From the NCBI GenBank assembly GCA_032718475.1, contig JAUCBJ010006810.1, positions 62,001 to 126,000 on the forward strand: a stretch of DNA of 64,000 nt. The letters run 5' to 3'. Positions 31,193 to 41,085 of the stretch are shown here, in pieces (the first letter of the stretch is position 1; each line of letters opens with the position of its first letter). Both the position numbers and the translations under genes were made by a program. The notes beneath the pieces were generated by a model. The model had not been told where the DNA came from. It ran no database searches and worked only from the letters and a program-made list of their open reading frames with translations. Source of the stretch: Nemertoderma westbladi. Lineage: Eukaryota; Xenacoelomorpha; Nemertodermatida; Nemertodermatidae.

Positions 31193-34100
31193 ATGAATGT
31201 ACTTAGACCCTGGTTAGGTGTGAATATACTCATGTATCGATCACATTTTTCAGAGGGAGACCAAGAAGAAACTTTCTATTTTAGTTCTTCAGGTGGTGCA
31301 GTTAATACCGTAGATTCACATGAAAGTTTTGACACATGGTTTGAGTATGTACTAGAAAAATTAATGCAAAAAATAGCCATATTTAACACTCGTGGCTCAG
31401 GATGGCGTGTTAAATCTTTATTAAGAGTGGAAATTAAAGTAGCTGAATCTAAGTGTAGGTCACTGGAATATAAAGGTCACGGTTGTATGGAGTTACCTAA
31501 GGCTCTATCAGTTAAAAAATGTGTTATAAATATACAAACGGCTGATAATGACTGTTTCAAATGGGCTATTATAGCCACAAAATTTAGTAGCAAAGTGAAA
31601 GATCACAAAAACCGTACTTCGCAGTACAAAAATTATATGAGTCATTTTATTTTTGACAACGGGAACAAAGATTATCCAACAGAATGGCCGCTTGCAATTA
31701 AACTTTTTGAAAAACAGAATTCAGCATATATAATTAATTTATTACTCTACGACAACAATCGAGTATCTATATTAAGACAGGCACCATTTAGTAAAATCAC
31801 TCCAGATAAAGAGTTATTGAATATATTACTTGTAAAAAATAAGAATAAATCAAAACAATCACATTATGTTTGCATAACTAACTTAAATCGTTTGTTGAAT
31901 ACAAGAGGTAAGCATATTGGATGTAGGAAATATTGTGAACGGTGTTTGTCGCATTTCTACAGCAAGGATGTTCTAGAACGTCACCGTCTTGCTTGTTATC
32001 GAGGAAAAAGTCAAGTTGAGAAGCTACCATCTGAAAAAAGAACTCACATTAGCTTTAGAAATTTAGACAGAATATTACCAGCATTGTTTGTAATATATTT
32101 TGACATAGAATCTATTTTGGAGCCATCCAGCAACAGTAAATTTATTCAGAATCATATTCCATGCGCTGTAAGTTATTTAATTGTCCCTAGTACCGAATTA
32201 ATCAATCCACCAAAATTTTATTTGAAGACCTTTACAAAAACAATCGACAACAACTGTATTCAAGACTTTTTAGACTCTGTATATAATGACATCACCCAAT
32301 TATATAAGTGGTCAGAAGACCACAAACACGAAATAATGATACTTAATGATGTAGATAAGTTAAGTTTTTGGAAAGCTAAAACTTGCTTTTATTGCAATGT
32401 TTTATTTAAGGATAAATCTGAGAAAAACAAACATCACTCACATATTACTGGTAACTATATAGCGGCCGCTTGTAACGCATGTAACCGCTCTTTATCGTTG
32501 AAACGACACATGTATATACTCGCTGCACACAACTGCAATCACTATGATTTGCATTTTCTTTTACAAGTTGGTTTTACCAACAATAAATATTCCGATTGGG
32601 ATATAAAGGTGATCCCTAAAAATTCTGAAAGGTATATTTCACTAAGCATGCATATACCGGTGAAAGACTCAAAAACAAAGATCGAGCTACGTGTCTTAGA
32701 CACATATCAATTTTTATCCTTTTCCCTAAGTACTTTAGTTGATTGTTCAACAAAGGATATAGACAGCGAGGATATAACATCAGTTCTACCAATTACTGAA
32801 CAGCAAATGAAATATTTTTATCCGAATTTAAATAATGCAACAATTAAACGAAAAGGTATATTTCCCTACGAGTATCTGACAGATTTAAATAAATTCAATG
32901 ATTCGAAATTACCATCAATAGACAAATTTTATAGTAAATTAACACAAAATACCTGTACTCCCGAGGAATATAGTTTTGCCAACGCATCATGGAGTCAGTT
33001 TGAGTGTACAAATCTCAAGGATTATCTTTTAGCATACTTAAAACTCGATGTTTGTCTCCTCGCTGATATATTTGAGAACTTTAGGAGAGTATGTAGACAA
33101 AACTACGAATTAGAAGTAGTTTATTATTGCAGTATCGCAGCTTTCACTTATGATTGCGCTCTGAAATATAATAAATGTAAGTTAGCATTAATAAAAGATT
33201 ACCAAACATATAGAGATTTTGAAGCATCTATTAGAGGTGGGGTTTCATTCTGTCGAAAGCATTACATAGAATCAAATATACCAGATACTGATAATTATGA
33301 TCCAAGCAAGGAAGAGTGTCATATTTTCAATATAGATTTTAATTCCTTGTATTCTGGTAATTTAAGTAAAAAGCTACCTGTTTCAGGTTTTGAACAAGTC
33401 AACGTTACATATTTAGAGAATGCCGCTCCAGAAGAACTAATAAACTATTTAACAAATCTTGATACTGAAGGGGATATTGGGTTTTTCTTAATTTGCGATT
33501 TGAAATATCCCAAAGATATTCATGATCGTACATTAGAACTACCCTTAGCCCCAGAACATTTAAGTATAAATGAGACAATGCTTTCACCATATATGAGGGA
33601 ACAATATAATCATGTATGTAAACAAAGATGTACTAATAGCAAGTATAAGATGTGTGCACCAAAACTTATGTTGACACAATTCGATAAAGAATTCTATCAT
33701 GTAAATTTAAAACTGTTAAAATTTTATATAAAACAAGGTTTAATTGTTACTAAGCTCCATAAATTGTATTCTTTCCATCAAGACTTTGTATTTAAACCCT
33801 ATATAGATTTTAATATTAATCAAAGACGAATTGCAAAAAGTTACATTGAAACAGCTGTTGCAAAGCTTCTAAATAATTCATTATTTGGAAAAACGATAGA
33901 CAAGATAAGAGATCGATGTAACTTTCGTATCGCTAATAGTAAAGAGAAATGTGATTTATTGGTGAAACATATAAATCACGAAAATTTCATGATTTATAAT
34001 GATTCCTTATCGGGTCACTTATTAGTGAAAGACTCTGTAACACTAGATAAGCCGGTCTATGTAGGTAGTACTGTCTTGGACTTGGCTAAATTGGATATGT

Positions 34101-34717
34101 ATGAGCTGTATTACAATAAATTACTACCTATTGAGAAAGAATTAAACTGTCGAATTGAAATTGTAGCATCAGATACGGACTCTTTAATAGGTTGTTACTA
34201 TAATACATCGCAGAGTAATTTCTTAAAAGCCTTAATTAAAAATAATATTCTAGATACATCCAATTACCCCAAGGATCACCCTCTCTACAGCGATAAAAAT
34301 AAATCCAGACTCTATTACTGTAAAGATGAACTAGCCTCACGTGAAATTAAACAAGCGGTATTTTTAAGACCAAAATTATATTCAATTTTGGAATTCAATG
34401 AAACGAATATACGACGGGCGAAAGGAATAACAAGAGCTGTCGTGGATAAAAATATTTGCCACGAAGATTATTTAAGAGCATATAAGGATAACGAGGAAAT
34501 TTCCAAGGAAACGCATCAATTTCAGAGCCAATTACACAAAGTGTACACTGTAGCACGAGATAAGTTTGCTCTCAGCGCATTTGACGATAAACTTTATTGG
34601 GTTAATAAAAATCATTCACTTCCCTGGGGTCACTATCAAACAAAGGTTGAAAAACCGATAAAGAAAAACAATATACCTATTTATCGGGAACCAAACAATG
34701 AACTATCAGATAGTTAA
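31193..34717 (+). CDS. polB: Maverick protein-primed family B DNA polymerase
   Basis: 1174 aa from the first ATG; the frame is open back to 31013. It replicates the element from its termini using a protein primer. Visible motifs: FNTRGSGW and CFKWAI in the N-terminal region; Exo I YFDIES at about residue 302; an endonuclease-VII-like zinc insertion (CFYCNVLF...HHSHITG...CNACNRS) at about 396-433; Exo II HNCNHYDLHFL; Exo III YLKLDVCLLADIF at about 613; polymerase motif A DFNSLYSG at about 713; motif B LLNNSLFGK at about 892; motif C SDTDS at about 993. All catalytic acidic residues remain. The stop (TAATAA) overlaps the start of the TBP-like gene by 20 nt, implying co-expression. Confidence 0.95.
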   Translation: MNVLRPWLGVNILMYRSHFSEGDQEETFYFSSSGGAVNTVDSHESFDTWFEYVLEKLMQKIAIFNTRGSGWRVKSLLRVEIKVAESKCRSLEYKGHGCMELPKALSVKKCVINIQTADNDCFKWAIIATKFSSKVKDHKNRTSQYKNYMSHFIFDNGNKDYPTEWPLAIKLFEKQNSAYIINLLLYDNNRVSILRQAPFSKITPDKELLNILLVKNKNKSKQSHYVCITNLNRLLNTRGKHIGCRKYCERCLSHFYSKDVLERHRLACYRGKSQVEKLPSEKRTHISFRNLDRILPALFVIYFDIESILEPSSNSKFIQNHIPCAVSYLIVPSTELINPPKFYLKTFTKTIDNNCIQDFLDSVYNDITQLYKWSEDHKHEIMILNDVDKLSFWKAKTCFYCNVLFKDKSEKNKHHSHITGNYIAAACNACNRSLSLKRHMYILAAHNCNHYDLHFLLQVGFTNNKYSDWDIKVIPKNSERYISLSMHIPVKDSKTKIELRVLDTYQFLSFSLSTLVDCSTKDIDSEDITSVLPITEQQMKYFYPNLNNATIKRKGIFPYEYLTDLNKFNDSKLPSIDKFYSKLTQNTCTPEEYSFANASWSQFECTNLKDYLLAYLKLDVCLLADIFENFRRVCRQNYELEVVYYCSIAAFTYDCALKYNKCKLALIKDYQTYRDFEASIRGGVSFCRKHYIESNIPDTDNYDPSKEECHIFNIDFNSLYSGNLSKKLPVSGFEQVNVTYLENAAPEELINYLTNLDTEGDIGFFLICDLKYPKDIHDRTLELPLAPEHLSINETMLSPYMREQYNHVCKQRCTNSKYKMCAPKLMLTQFDKEFYHVNLKLLKFYIKQGLIVTKLHKLYSFHQDFVFKPYIDFNINQRRIAKSYIETAVAKLLNNSLFGKTIDKIRDRCNFRIANSKEKCDLLVKHINHENFMIYNDSLSGHLLVKDSVTLDKPVYVGSTVLDLAKLDMYELYYNKLLPIEKELNCRIEIVASDTDSLIGCYYNTSQSNFLKALIKNNILDTSNYPKDHPLYSDKNKSRLYYCKDELASREIKQAVFLRPKLYSILEFNETNIRRAKGITRAVVDKNICHEDYLRAYKDNEEISKETHQFQSQLHKVYTVARDKFALSAFDDKLYWVNKNHSLPWGHYQTKVEKPIKKNNIPIYREPNNELSDS

Positions 34718-35252
34718 TAAGAATGTAAGTTGCCAGCAAGTGTCAGCGATTAATTTTAAAGAATTAAAAAATCAATTATCTGGTAAACACATACTCAAAC
34801 CAAATCAGTTTATATATAAGATATTTGGTGCCACATTATTAATATTTAAAAATGGTCGTATTACATTATTAGGCAGTAAGTATAATTTCCAAAAAGTAAA
34901 AAAGCATATATTTGATAAAACTAGTATTAATTTGATTTTAAAATCTGTTAATTTATGTACTTATATTTTTAGTATTAAGTCTGTAGTCTATAGGTTATTG
35001 ATAAACAATACCGGGTTTTATGTTGTCTTTGATAATGTGCAACTTCAAGTTATATATGAACCTGAAATTTTTAATAATTGCAAAATAAGAATAAATAATA
35101 CCGTAGTCATTTGCTGCTTTCATACCGGTAAATGTACTTTAATGTGTTCACCTAGCAAATTTCACATTTATTATCCTATATTTAGTAAACTTGTTAATTA
35201 TTTATTAATGTTTGGTGTTGTGACTTTAGGTGTAGAATATATTGGTGATTAG
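34698..35252 (+). CDS. TATA-binding-protein-like protein encoded by the Maverick
   Basis: The 184-aa protein shows the two-repeat layout and length of a TBP core. Repeat 1 (about residues 30-75) has KPNQFIYKIF, ATLLIFKNGRITLLGSK, then a helix. Repeat 2 (about 125-180) has YEPEIFNNCKIRI, VVICCFHTGKCTLMCS and an IYYPIFSKLVNYL helix. TBP repeats share the order [Asn-Pro or YEPE]-x-F, a strand, IF-x-(S/T)GK and a closing helix, and the spacing fits. Phe residues corresponding to the DNA-kinking pairs are only partly retained. It overlaps the polymerase stop by 20 nt. If real, it may direct transcription of element genes. Family assignment is from visual pattern only; a structure-based search is needed. 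Confidence 0.65.
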   Translation: MNYQIVNKNVSCQQVSAINFKELKNQLSGKHILKPNQFIYKIFGATLLIFKNGRITLLGSKYNFQKVKKHIFDKTSINLILKSVNLCTYIFSIKSVVYRLLINNTGFYVVFDNVQLQVIYEPEIFNNCKIRINNTVVICCFHTGKCTLMCSPSKFHIYYPIFSKLVNYLLMFGVVTLGVEYIGD

Positions 35253-35259
35253 AAGGTGA

Positions 35260-36130
35260 AAATTAAACATTATTATTTTTCATTCGATCTATCGGTAGTT
35301 AGGGGAAACTAACCTCGTTTGAATAAGTATGACTCTCATGGGCTGACTGCGTGCCTAGCTGCGTGGCTGGCTGGCTGACTACATGACCGACCGCGAGGCT
35401 AACTGCATGCTGTGAGGCTGGCTGCGAGGCTGGCAGCGATGCTGCTCACGAGGGTGGCTGGGCGGCTGCGAGGTGGACCGCATCCCAGCAACATGGCTGA
35501 CTGCGCACACATCCGATTGTAACCGGCTCACGATATTGTATACATTGGCTTAGTTTGTTACTGCCGGTACTGTTACATTAATACTGTAGTACTGGTACTG
35601 CGGTACAATGCTAATCAAAGGAAATCAGTATGCTGTATCTGACTATGCTGTTACAACAACAACGACAGTACTGCAGTACTGTATTGTTTGGGTAGGTGAT
35701 CTAATCCCTGTATGTGAGACCCCTGCGTGTAATCCGGATCATGACAGCAGTATGCTATTGCTTCAGATTACTGCTGTACTGATACCAGTAGACTGTGACT
35801 ACAGTGTTGGAAGAGTAAAACACTACCGGTACTGATAAAGCGGATGACAGTTGTGGTTAGGCCTATAATAAATTATTAAATTTATCAGTACCGGTACCAA
35901 CAGGTTAACACTACATCCTATACAGTTTATGTTGCATTTCTGACTAATATTACTAGTCAACTACTGTATGTGTTATTAGTTTGCGATGTATAGGATGTTT
36001 CACAATACCAGTACATCTATATTAGAATGATATCGAGAATACTTACTGTACATGTTACGTCTACGTCATATTGTTAAATGTGTATGGTTAACCTAGCGCA
36101 ATTGACTCTTTTTTAGAGAACTTGTTGTAA
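35260..36130. other. Convergent intergenic region of the Maverick
   Basis: About 870 bp between the plus- and minus-strand gene blocks. Segment 35335-35510 is GC-rich with many gctggctg/gctgcgaggc repeats, unlike the AT-rich element. Segment 35560-35900 is rich in the palindromes GTACTG/CAGTAC and ACCGGTA. No reliable ORF is seen; the 75-aa frame at 35608 has no features. It could be a small insertion or a regulatory or termination region. Confidence 0.5.
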
Positions 36131-36217
36131 AAAAATTATATTTTATTATATTTTTATATTAACATCAATTATATCCCATCTCATTATATCCCATCACATT
36201 ACAAGCTTACAGTAAAC

Positions 36218-36820
36218 CTACAGTACATCTTCCACCGCAGTTATTTCTTTCTGTTTATCATCATCATCAATCGCAGTTAAACGCTTTCTCACGAAAAATC
36301 GTTTCAATTCAAACCCACCGACCTGTTTTGCAGAGCAATACCGCAGACAGTTATCCTTTGTGTTTAAGTGGAACGCACATTTATTTTCTAGTGCAATAAA
36401 TTGATCGTGGAAGCGACAGGGGGTTAAATAATTGTAATATTGCTGATTATATATCCACAATTTCTCCATCGAATTTGGTGCGAGAACATCAAGTTGGGAA
36501 ACTAATATTGCCCGCTTCATCAACCCAAATACATGTATATTTTTTTTATATTTTAAATGTCTCTTCATGTATTTTTTAAAGTCATCTTGCGAAATGTCAC
36601 CGTAATCCCAAGGTAAATGCGAAGTCATGTCTCGTAAATTGTATACGTGAGCTACATCTAAAGCTGATAACTTAATATTAGGTGGGCCTTTAATTAAAAA
36701 CGTCTTTACATTAGTTTTGGTGTAATTAGAATCGAATATAGCAAATTCTTTAAATACTACCGGATACTCTTTATTGTCTATCTTATAATATTGAAAATCA
36801 ACAAAAATAATATTATCCAT
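36218..36820 (-). CDS. Maverick-associated protein with CxxH-type C-terminus, 200 aa
   Basis: The N-terminus IIFVDFQYYKI...KEFAIFD followed by a hydrophobic strand and FLIKGPP resembles a protein repeatedly annotated as uncharacterised beside Polinton genes in animals. The pattern of an acidic residue in a short beta-strand is reminiscent of an RNase-H-like exonuclease, but I see no complete active site. The C-terminal half has CRFHDQF, CAFHLNTKDNC and RYCSAKQV, possibly metal-binding, and an acidic tail. It is the last gene of the minus-strand block, 31 bp after the protease. Function is unknown. Confidence 0.65.
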   Translation of the reverse strand: MDNIIFVDFQYYKIDNKEYPVVFKEFAIFDSNYTKTNVKTFLIKGPPNIKLSALDVAHVYNLRDMTSHLPWDYGDISQDDFKKYMKRHLKYKKNIHVFGLMKRAILVSQLDVLAPNSMEKLWIYNQQYYNYLTPCRFHDQFIALENKCAFHLNTKDNCLRYCSAKQVGGFELKRFFVRKRLTAIDDDDKQKEITAVEDVL

Positions 36821-36851
36821 TTTATCTGATAAACAAAAGTTAAATGATTAA

Positions 36852-37307
36852 TTACAACGCTTGTTGGTTTATTTTATAATAATTAACAAGCCATTTATAT
36901 AATATTATTTCATTTATTTCCACATTATTTGTAAACGCACTCATTGGATAGTTTGTGTGAATTCGATTTACCAAGTAATAAAGACAGTATAGACCGCATG
37001 TGGTCCTCCTTGGGTCTTGAAATTGTTTGCGAGTAGTACGCCATCTTGCGGAATTTTTCTCAAGCCATTTTTCGATGCATCTGTTTGGATATTTTGATCC
37101 GAATGAATCAAATAATTCAGCCTCATTATCTCGCATATATATTGCGATCCAATGAATCCCGGGTAGATGCTCTTTATCGGTATTTACTATTAACCCATAA
37201 TCTCTCCGCTTATTATTATTATCTAATTTAGGTAATTTATTAGCTGGAAACGCTCCCAAATAGTGACCACCCACTGGAAACATATCAAGGTCCTCTGTAG
37301 ATAACAT
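36852..37307 (-). CDS. Adenain-like cysteine protease (maturation protease)
   Basis: The 151-aa protein has the adenovirus/Ulp1-type catalytic order: His52 in GIHWIAIYM, Asp67 in ELFDSFGSKYP, Gln97 in KQFQDPRRTTCG and Cys104 in TTCGLYCLYYL. Maverick proteases of this family are expected to cleave virion precursors. Candidate Gly-Gly sites are visible in the neighbouring basic protein and the 127-aa protein. The start follows the capsid gene stop by 2 nt, so the genes are tightly packed. Length is close to the compact size of the Polinton version. The gene is intact. Confidence 0.92.
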   Translation of the reverse strand: MLSTEDLDMFPVGGHYLGAFPANKLPKLDNNNKRRDYGLIVNTDKEHLPGIHWIAIYMRDNEAELFDSFGSKYPNRCIEKWLEKNSARWRTTRKQFQDPRRTTCGLYCLYYLVNRIHTNYPMSAFTNNVEINEIILYKWLVNYYKINQQAL

Positions 37308-37309
37308 AC

Positions 37310-38569
37310 TTAATCGATATGTATTTCTTTCCTGCTATTTAAACTTAATGATTGATCATAAATATTAAAAACGATTACATTTATGGTTTCAACCAACGGT
37401 TCGGCAAATCTTAATTTTAATTGGCTGTTAGTATATATCGACGGTTGCGGATCTCTAACATAGCCGTCGGCGGTTAGGTCCCAGGATAGGAGGGGGCAAT
37501 TACCTAAGTAGGTTTCATGGTCTATATTATTACCTCCATAACCGTTAATATATGTATTAATGTTCTTCATTAATTGAGTATACTCAAAAATATATGTTCC
37601 ATCTGTAAAATTAGGCTTGTATATTACACCTCCTACTGGAAGACCGTCTACAATCAGTTCCGCGCGTCTAAGGTTAAAATGTTCAAATTTCAAGGGATTG
37701 CTAATTTATTCTCCCGAATAAGCGTTATTTGTTATGAAGCCGATAATAACTAATTTGGGTTTTTTACCATCAAATATGTTTGTTTGGATGTAATTTCTGG
37801 TTTGAGCGGGAATAGTAAATGTTGTAACCTCCTTTTTTTGGAATTGATATTCAATATCGTAACTCTCTAAACCTTTTAGGTGACTGCTTTCTATTACCGG
37901 ATTAACCTCCATTCTAGGGATTAGAATCTTTACTTCATCTAATTCTAGTCGAAGATTTGTCACTGCGTTTGCGTTTGGAGTGATTTTAAAAATAAACGAA
38001 TTTGATACTTTTCTAAAATGCATTCTTAAATCATACCCGGGTTGTATTATTTTAGTTTCAGTATCAAAATCAATCGTCAATCCACTTACAAATTGCATTT
38101 GTTTACTAAAGGCATCGTCAATAGGATGCGCACCGGGATCAATTTCATTTCCGTGTTCAGATAAAGGCTGATGAAAGCCACCCGCACCCAGTAGCCCATT
38201 TTTATCCTCGTAAGTTGTAAATAATAAATTGGATAAGTACGACTTGTAGAAATAATGGTTATTGCTATTTTCAACCTGCTTCTCATTAAGGTCTATTTTA
38301 ATATCACTCCACATAGTCCCAGAAGGGTAATTCAACATATATATATGAGAGTTTTCAAGTCGTCTATCCCACCGTACAGTACATTTTGTAATTAATAACG
38401 CATCTTGCAGTTTCGTATAGAATTCATTGGATCTCGGTACAAGGAACGTGACTTCCCTAGACTCACTTCTGAGATTAGATACGGGGTAAATTGTTTCATA
38501 ATGCTTTGCTTTAAATTCAGTCTGTATTGGCTGTGTAGAAAATAAATCTAATTCCTTAATAATTGACAT
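37310..38569 (-). CDS. F54H12.2-like Maverick capsid protein, interrupted by one TAA
   Basis: The 5' part is 287 codons (38569-37706). After an in-frame TAA at 37706-37708 the same frame stays open for a further 131 codons to 37310 (the nominal start of the second part is a TTG). Family features: an N-terminal block with PIQTEF, VTFLVP and a strand-rich middle (GTMWSDIKIDLNEKQV; YYYKSYLSNLL-like), and a C-terminal part opening with a FEHFNLRRAELIVDG-type strand. Proteins named F54H12.2-like in databases are virion-type proteins of Polinton-related elements, predicted double-jelly-roll major capsid proteins. It lies between the basic virion-like gene and the protease. A single nonsense change or a sequencing error explains the split. 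Confidence 0.8.
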
Positions 38570-38571
38570 TA

Positions 38572-39132
38572 TTAAAAAATACTTTTTTCGCAGTGTTTCA
38601 GTTTGCCTTTTATTTTTCTCTTTTTACTATGTCGATGATGTATGTTCATAGACATTGGTCTAGCGGGTCGCTTTAAATCTCTATAAACTTTTTCTACAAC
38701 TGACCTTGTTGACGGTTTCATTTTATTTAATGCTTTATTAATAACCGTATTAGCCTGCTGATGTAAGACCCGCTTACCTTTTGGTATTACGTGTTGTCTC
38801 ATAAATTTTGTGGTAAATGGTAAAGCTTTTTGTAAAACTTTTTTAGCTAATGGCTTACCAAATTTTTTCAATGTCGATAAAGCGTCTGTAAATATACCTT
38901 CTCCATGTTGATTTGTCCGCATACCTCTACGATAACGCTGAAAACGACGTTGTTTTAAGTTTGGACCAAATGCACCAATTTGTTGACTGTAAGGGCCAAT
39001 ATATGAACCACCTCGAAAAACAGGAACTTGCGTCGAGCCTCTCGTACTTCTACCACCTTTAAAAACAGCAAGATTAGAGTCTGCACCACCATATTGAGGT
39101 TTACTGTATCTTTGAAATAAATCAGAATCCAT
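38572..39132 (-). CDS. Basic virion core-like protein with Gly-Gly sites
   Basis: The 186-aa protein is very rich in Lys, Arg and Gln. The N-terminal 45 residues contain three xGG/x motifs (QYGGAD, FKGGRS, FRGGSY), compatible with processing by the adenain-like protease. The middle has GEGIFTDALSTLKKFGKPL, a potential amphipathic helix, and the C-terminus is a KKRKIKGK-type basic tail that could bind DNA. The layout is reminiscent of adenovirus core or membrane-active precursor proteins, but homology is not shown. It sits 2 nt upstream of the capsid gene and just after the paralogous pair. Confidence 0.7.
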   Translation of the reverse strand: MDSDLFQRYSKPQYGGADSNLAVFKGGRSTRGSTQVPVFRGGSYIGPYSQQIGAFGPNLKQRRFQRYRRGMRTNQHGEGIFTDALSTLKKFGKPLAKKVLQKALPFTTKFMRQHVIPKGKRVLHQQANTVINKALNKMKPSTRSVVEKVYRDLKRPARPMSMNIHHRHSKKRKIKGKLKHCEKSIF

Positions 39133-39133
39133 T

Positions 39134-39988
39134 TTAATTTATTTGTTTAAAGTGTAATGTAATAGATGTTGTCCCGTATTCAAAATTCAAATCTTTTCCT
39201 TCTTTGTCTGTTATTTCAATATGAATGTATGTTATCTTATATGATTTTTTTACAGGGATATAATGAATTGTATCCTTGACAAATTCTTTATTTATTACGC
39301 TACCATATTTCACGTCATCAGGTATCGCAACACGACGAAGTAAAGCTAAACCAAAGTCATTAATATATTGATTTTCAATTATATTAGTAGTCATGTACAT
39401 GTTCGATTTAGGTTCTGGAATAGAATTGGGTGGTTGAGGGCATAAAAATACCATCTGGTAAGCTTTTTCTCCATTTCCGATAACCTTTATTAAATAATCC
39501 TTTATGTTATTTTTCGTCTTCAAAATAATTTTAAAATTTGGATTTAAATTCGCACCGAGATTATTTTCAGTAATTCCAAAATAATAGGCTAATTGTTGAC
39601 CTATAAATAACTCTCGTACAGTTTTCCCTAAAATAAATTGCAACCTATTTTGCTGAGTATTTTCAACTATTTGTAATTTATCTTTCAACGCCCCCGTGTT
39701 AAAATAATCTATAATGTCATTGATACTGTAGAACAAGCCGGATGGAAGTGTATCCTCAAAATTTTTTTTCCCTTTTTTTAATAAAATAACATTCTCTACA
39801 TTGTTATACATGGACGGCAACGTAGCTAAGTAAATTATACTTTTTATACCTACCACCCAGTTTTCGTTTGGATTTATAGGTAAGGCTCCATAAAAATTGA
39901 TCTGATAATTACTAGCGCTATTGCGGGGAAAATCAATTGGACAGGAGTTACTCGGTAGTCTAACGTAGAATTCATCCATCATCCCCAC
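39134..39988 (-). CDS. Minor virion-like protein, paralog B
   Basis: 284 aa, with MDEFYVRLPSNSCPIDFPRN...WVVGIKSIIY at the start and a beta-rich body ending GTTSITLHFKQ. The same start and end pattern occurs in the next upstream gene (YITLLSDSSLNTYPNNNPS...AKIGLAELQY and GRTVITLKLI), so the two are diverged tandem paralogs. They overlap by 17 nt. Proteins of this type are common in Maverick-rich animal genomes and are uncharacterised; a penton or fibre-like role is inferred from location in the virion block. Confidence 0.7.
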   Translation of the reverse strand: MGMMDEFYVRLPSNSCPIDFPRNSASNYQINFYGALPINPNENWVVGIKSIIYLATLPSMYNNVENVILLKKGKKNFEDTLPSGLFYSINDIIDYFNTGALKDKLQIVENTQQNRLQFILGKTVRELFIGQQLAYYFGITENNLGANLNPNFKIILKTKNNIKDYLIKVIGNGEKAYQMVFLCPQPPNSIPEPKSNMYMTTNIIENQYINDFGLALLRRVAIPDDVKYGSVINKEFVKDTIHYIPVKKSYKITYIHIEITDKEGKDLNFEYGTTSITLHFKQIN

Positions 39989-40844
39989 CCCGTATTAACT
40001 TAAGTGTTATAACTGTGCGACCTCCGCTAAAATTAATTAATTCACCTTGCCCGTCACGTAAAGTAATTAATATTGTTTTTAGTTTTTTATTCAACAATGG
40101 ATAATAGCAAATGCTCTCGTATTCGTGATTAATATATTTTCGATTTAATTGCGTTAAAGGGCAGGTTCTTAAGAGCGGAGCTAAAGCGTCGCCAACAAAT
40201 GAGCTCTTAATAATATCTGTATATATGAAGATAGTGTCTTTATTACGAGTTATATTCGTGGGAGCTGGAAAATCTAAAATGCCAATTTCCGAAATTTTTG
40301 ATCTGCTATAATTTAAAATTAATATCGGCTGTTCTATATTGCTTAATTCATCTACTGTAGTGGTACTGTATATATCCCAATTCGGAATACCTGGATGATT
40401 CTGATCCAATAACGGTTTTAAGCCTAGAATTTGTATTAAATCACCACGTAGACTTAATTGTATTTTTTTCAACTTTTTAGGAAATTTAAATTTAATTCTA
40501 GAATTATTTGTATTTAAAATGAATTCGAAATCTCTATATTTCGCTTCAGAATTAAACAGTTTATTTATATCATCAATAATCACTTGAATAGAGCTATGCA
40601 TACCAGGAAATAAACTATATAATTTGGCATCTTTTGCATCTACCCCGATTGACAGCGAGATTTGAGTTTGCAGCGTAATATTACTGTATGTTGCTTGGTA
40701 TTGTAGCTCGGCAAGTCCAATTTTAGCGTTTGGACCAATATATAATTCTTCGGCTAAATCAACAGTAAACTCGCTAGGATTATTATTGGGATAAGTGTTT
40801 AATGAGCTATCTGAAAGTAGAGTGATATATGTATCTGTGGCCAT
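39972..40844 (-). CDS. Minor virion-like protein, paralog A
   Basis: 290 aa; see the pair description at 39134-39988. It begins MATDTYITLLSDSSLN, has strand-rich sequence throughout (TFTV-like and VITLKLI ends) and no transmembrane segment. Its start codon is preceded by a run of AAT triplets (40845-40857), as are the ATPase start and others. It is the first gene of the compact virion subcluster down to 36218, with gaps of 2-31 nt or overlaps between genes, suggesting a polycistronic or closely co-regulated late region. Confidence 0.7.
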   Translation of the reverse strand: MATDTYITLLSDSSLNTYPNNNPSEFTVDLAEELYIGPNAKIGLAELQYQATYSNITLQTQISLSIGVDAKDAKLYSLFPGMHSSIQVIIDDINKLFNSEAKYRDFEFILNTNNSRIKFKFPKKLKKIQLSLRGDLIQILGLKPLLDQNHPGIPNWDIYSTTTVDELSNIEQPILILNYSRSKISEIGILDFPAPTNITRNKDTIFIYTDIIKSSFVGDALAPLLRTCPLTQLNRKYINHEYESICYYPLLNKKLKTILITLRDGQGELINFSGGRTVITLKLIRGGDDG

Positions 40845-40857
40845 TATTATTATTATT
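40845..40857 (-). promoter_or_regulatory. AAT-repeat leader before start codon
   Basis: On the minus strand the start codon is preceded directly by AATAATAATAATA. Similar runs precede the ATPase start (43501-43515) and shorter ones the 56-aa and 147-aa genes. It is a candidate late-type promoter or leader; role inferred. Confidence 0.4.
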
Positions 40858-40859
40858 TA

Positions 40860-41085
40860 AGCTCTCTCTACTTGACTCCTTTGTACATACAGTATAATGT
40901 TAAATTATAGACATCTGTGACCACGTTCATTGTCGCATCTTCTACAGTATATGCGAGGGATCAATATTTTACTGGCTTTATTTAATGCGGATGAACTATA
41001 GATATAGTAATATCATTCGAGTTAATATTGATTAATTACGGACATATGTGACCAAAATGAATTAATATACAGTATAAACCTAAGC
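40860..41085. other. Short spacer between virion block and integrase
   Basis: About 220 bp, AT-rich, no ORF. It probably holds the promoter of paralog A and the 3' end of the integrase gene. Confidence 0.5.
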
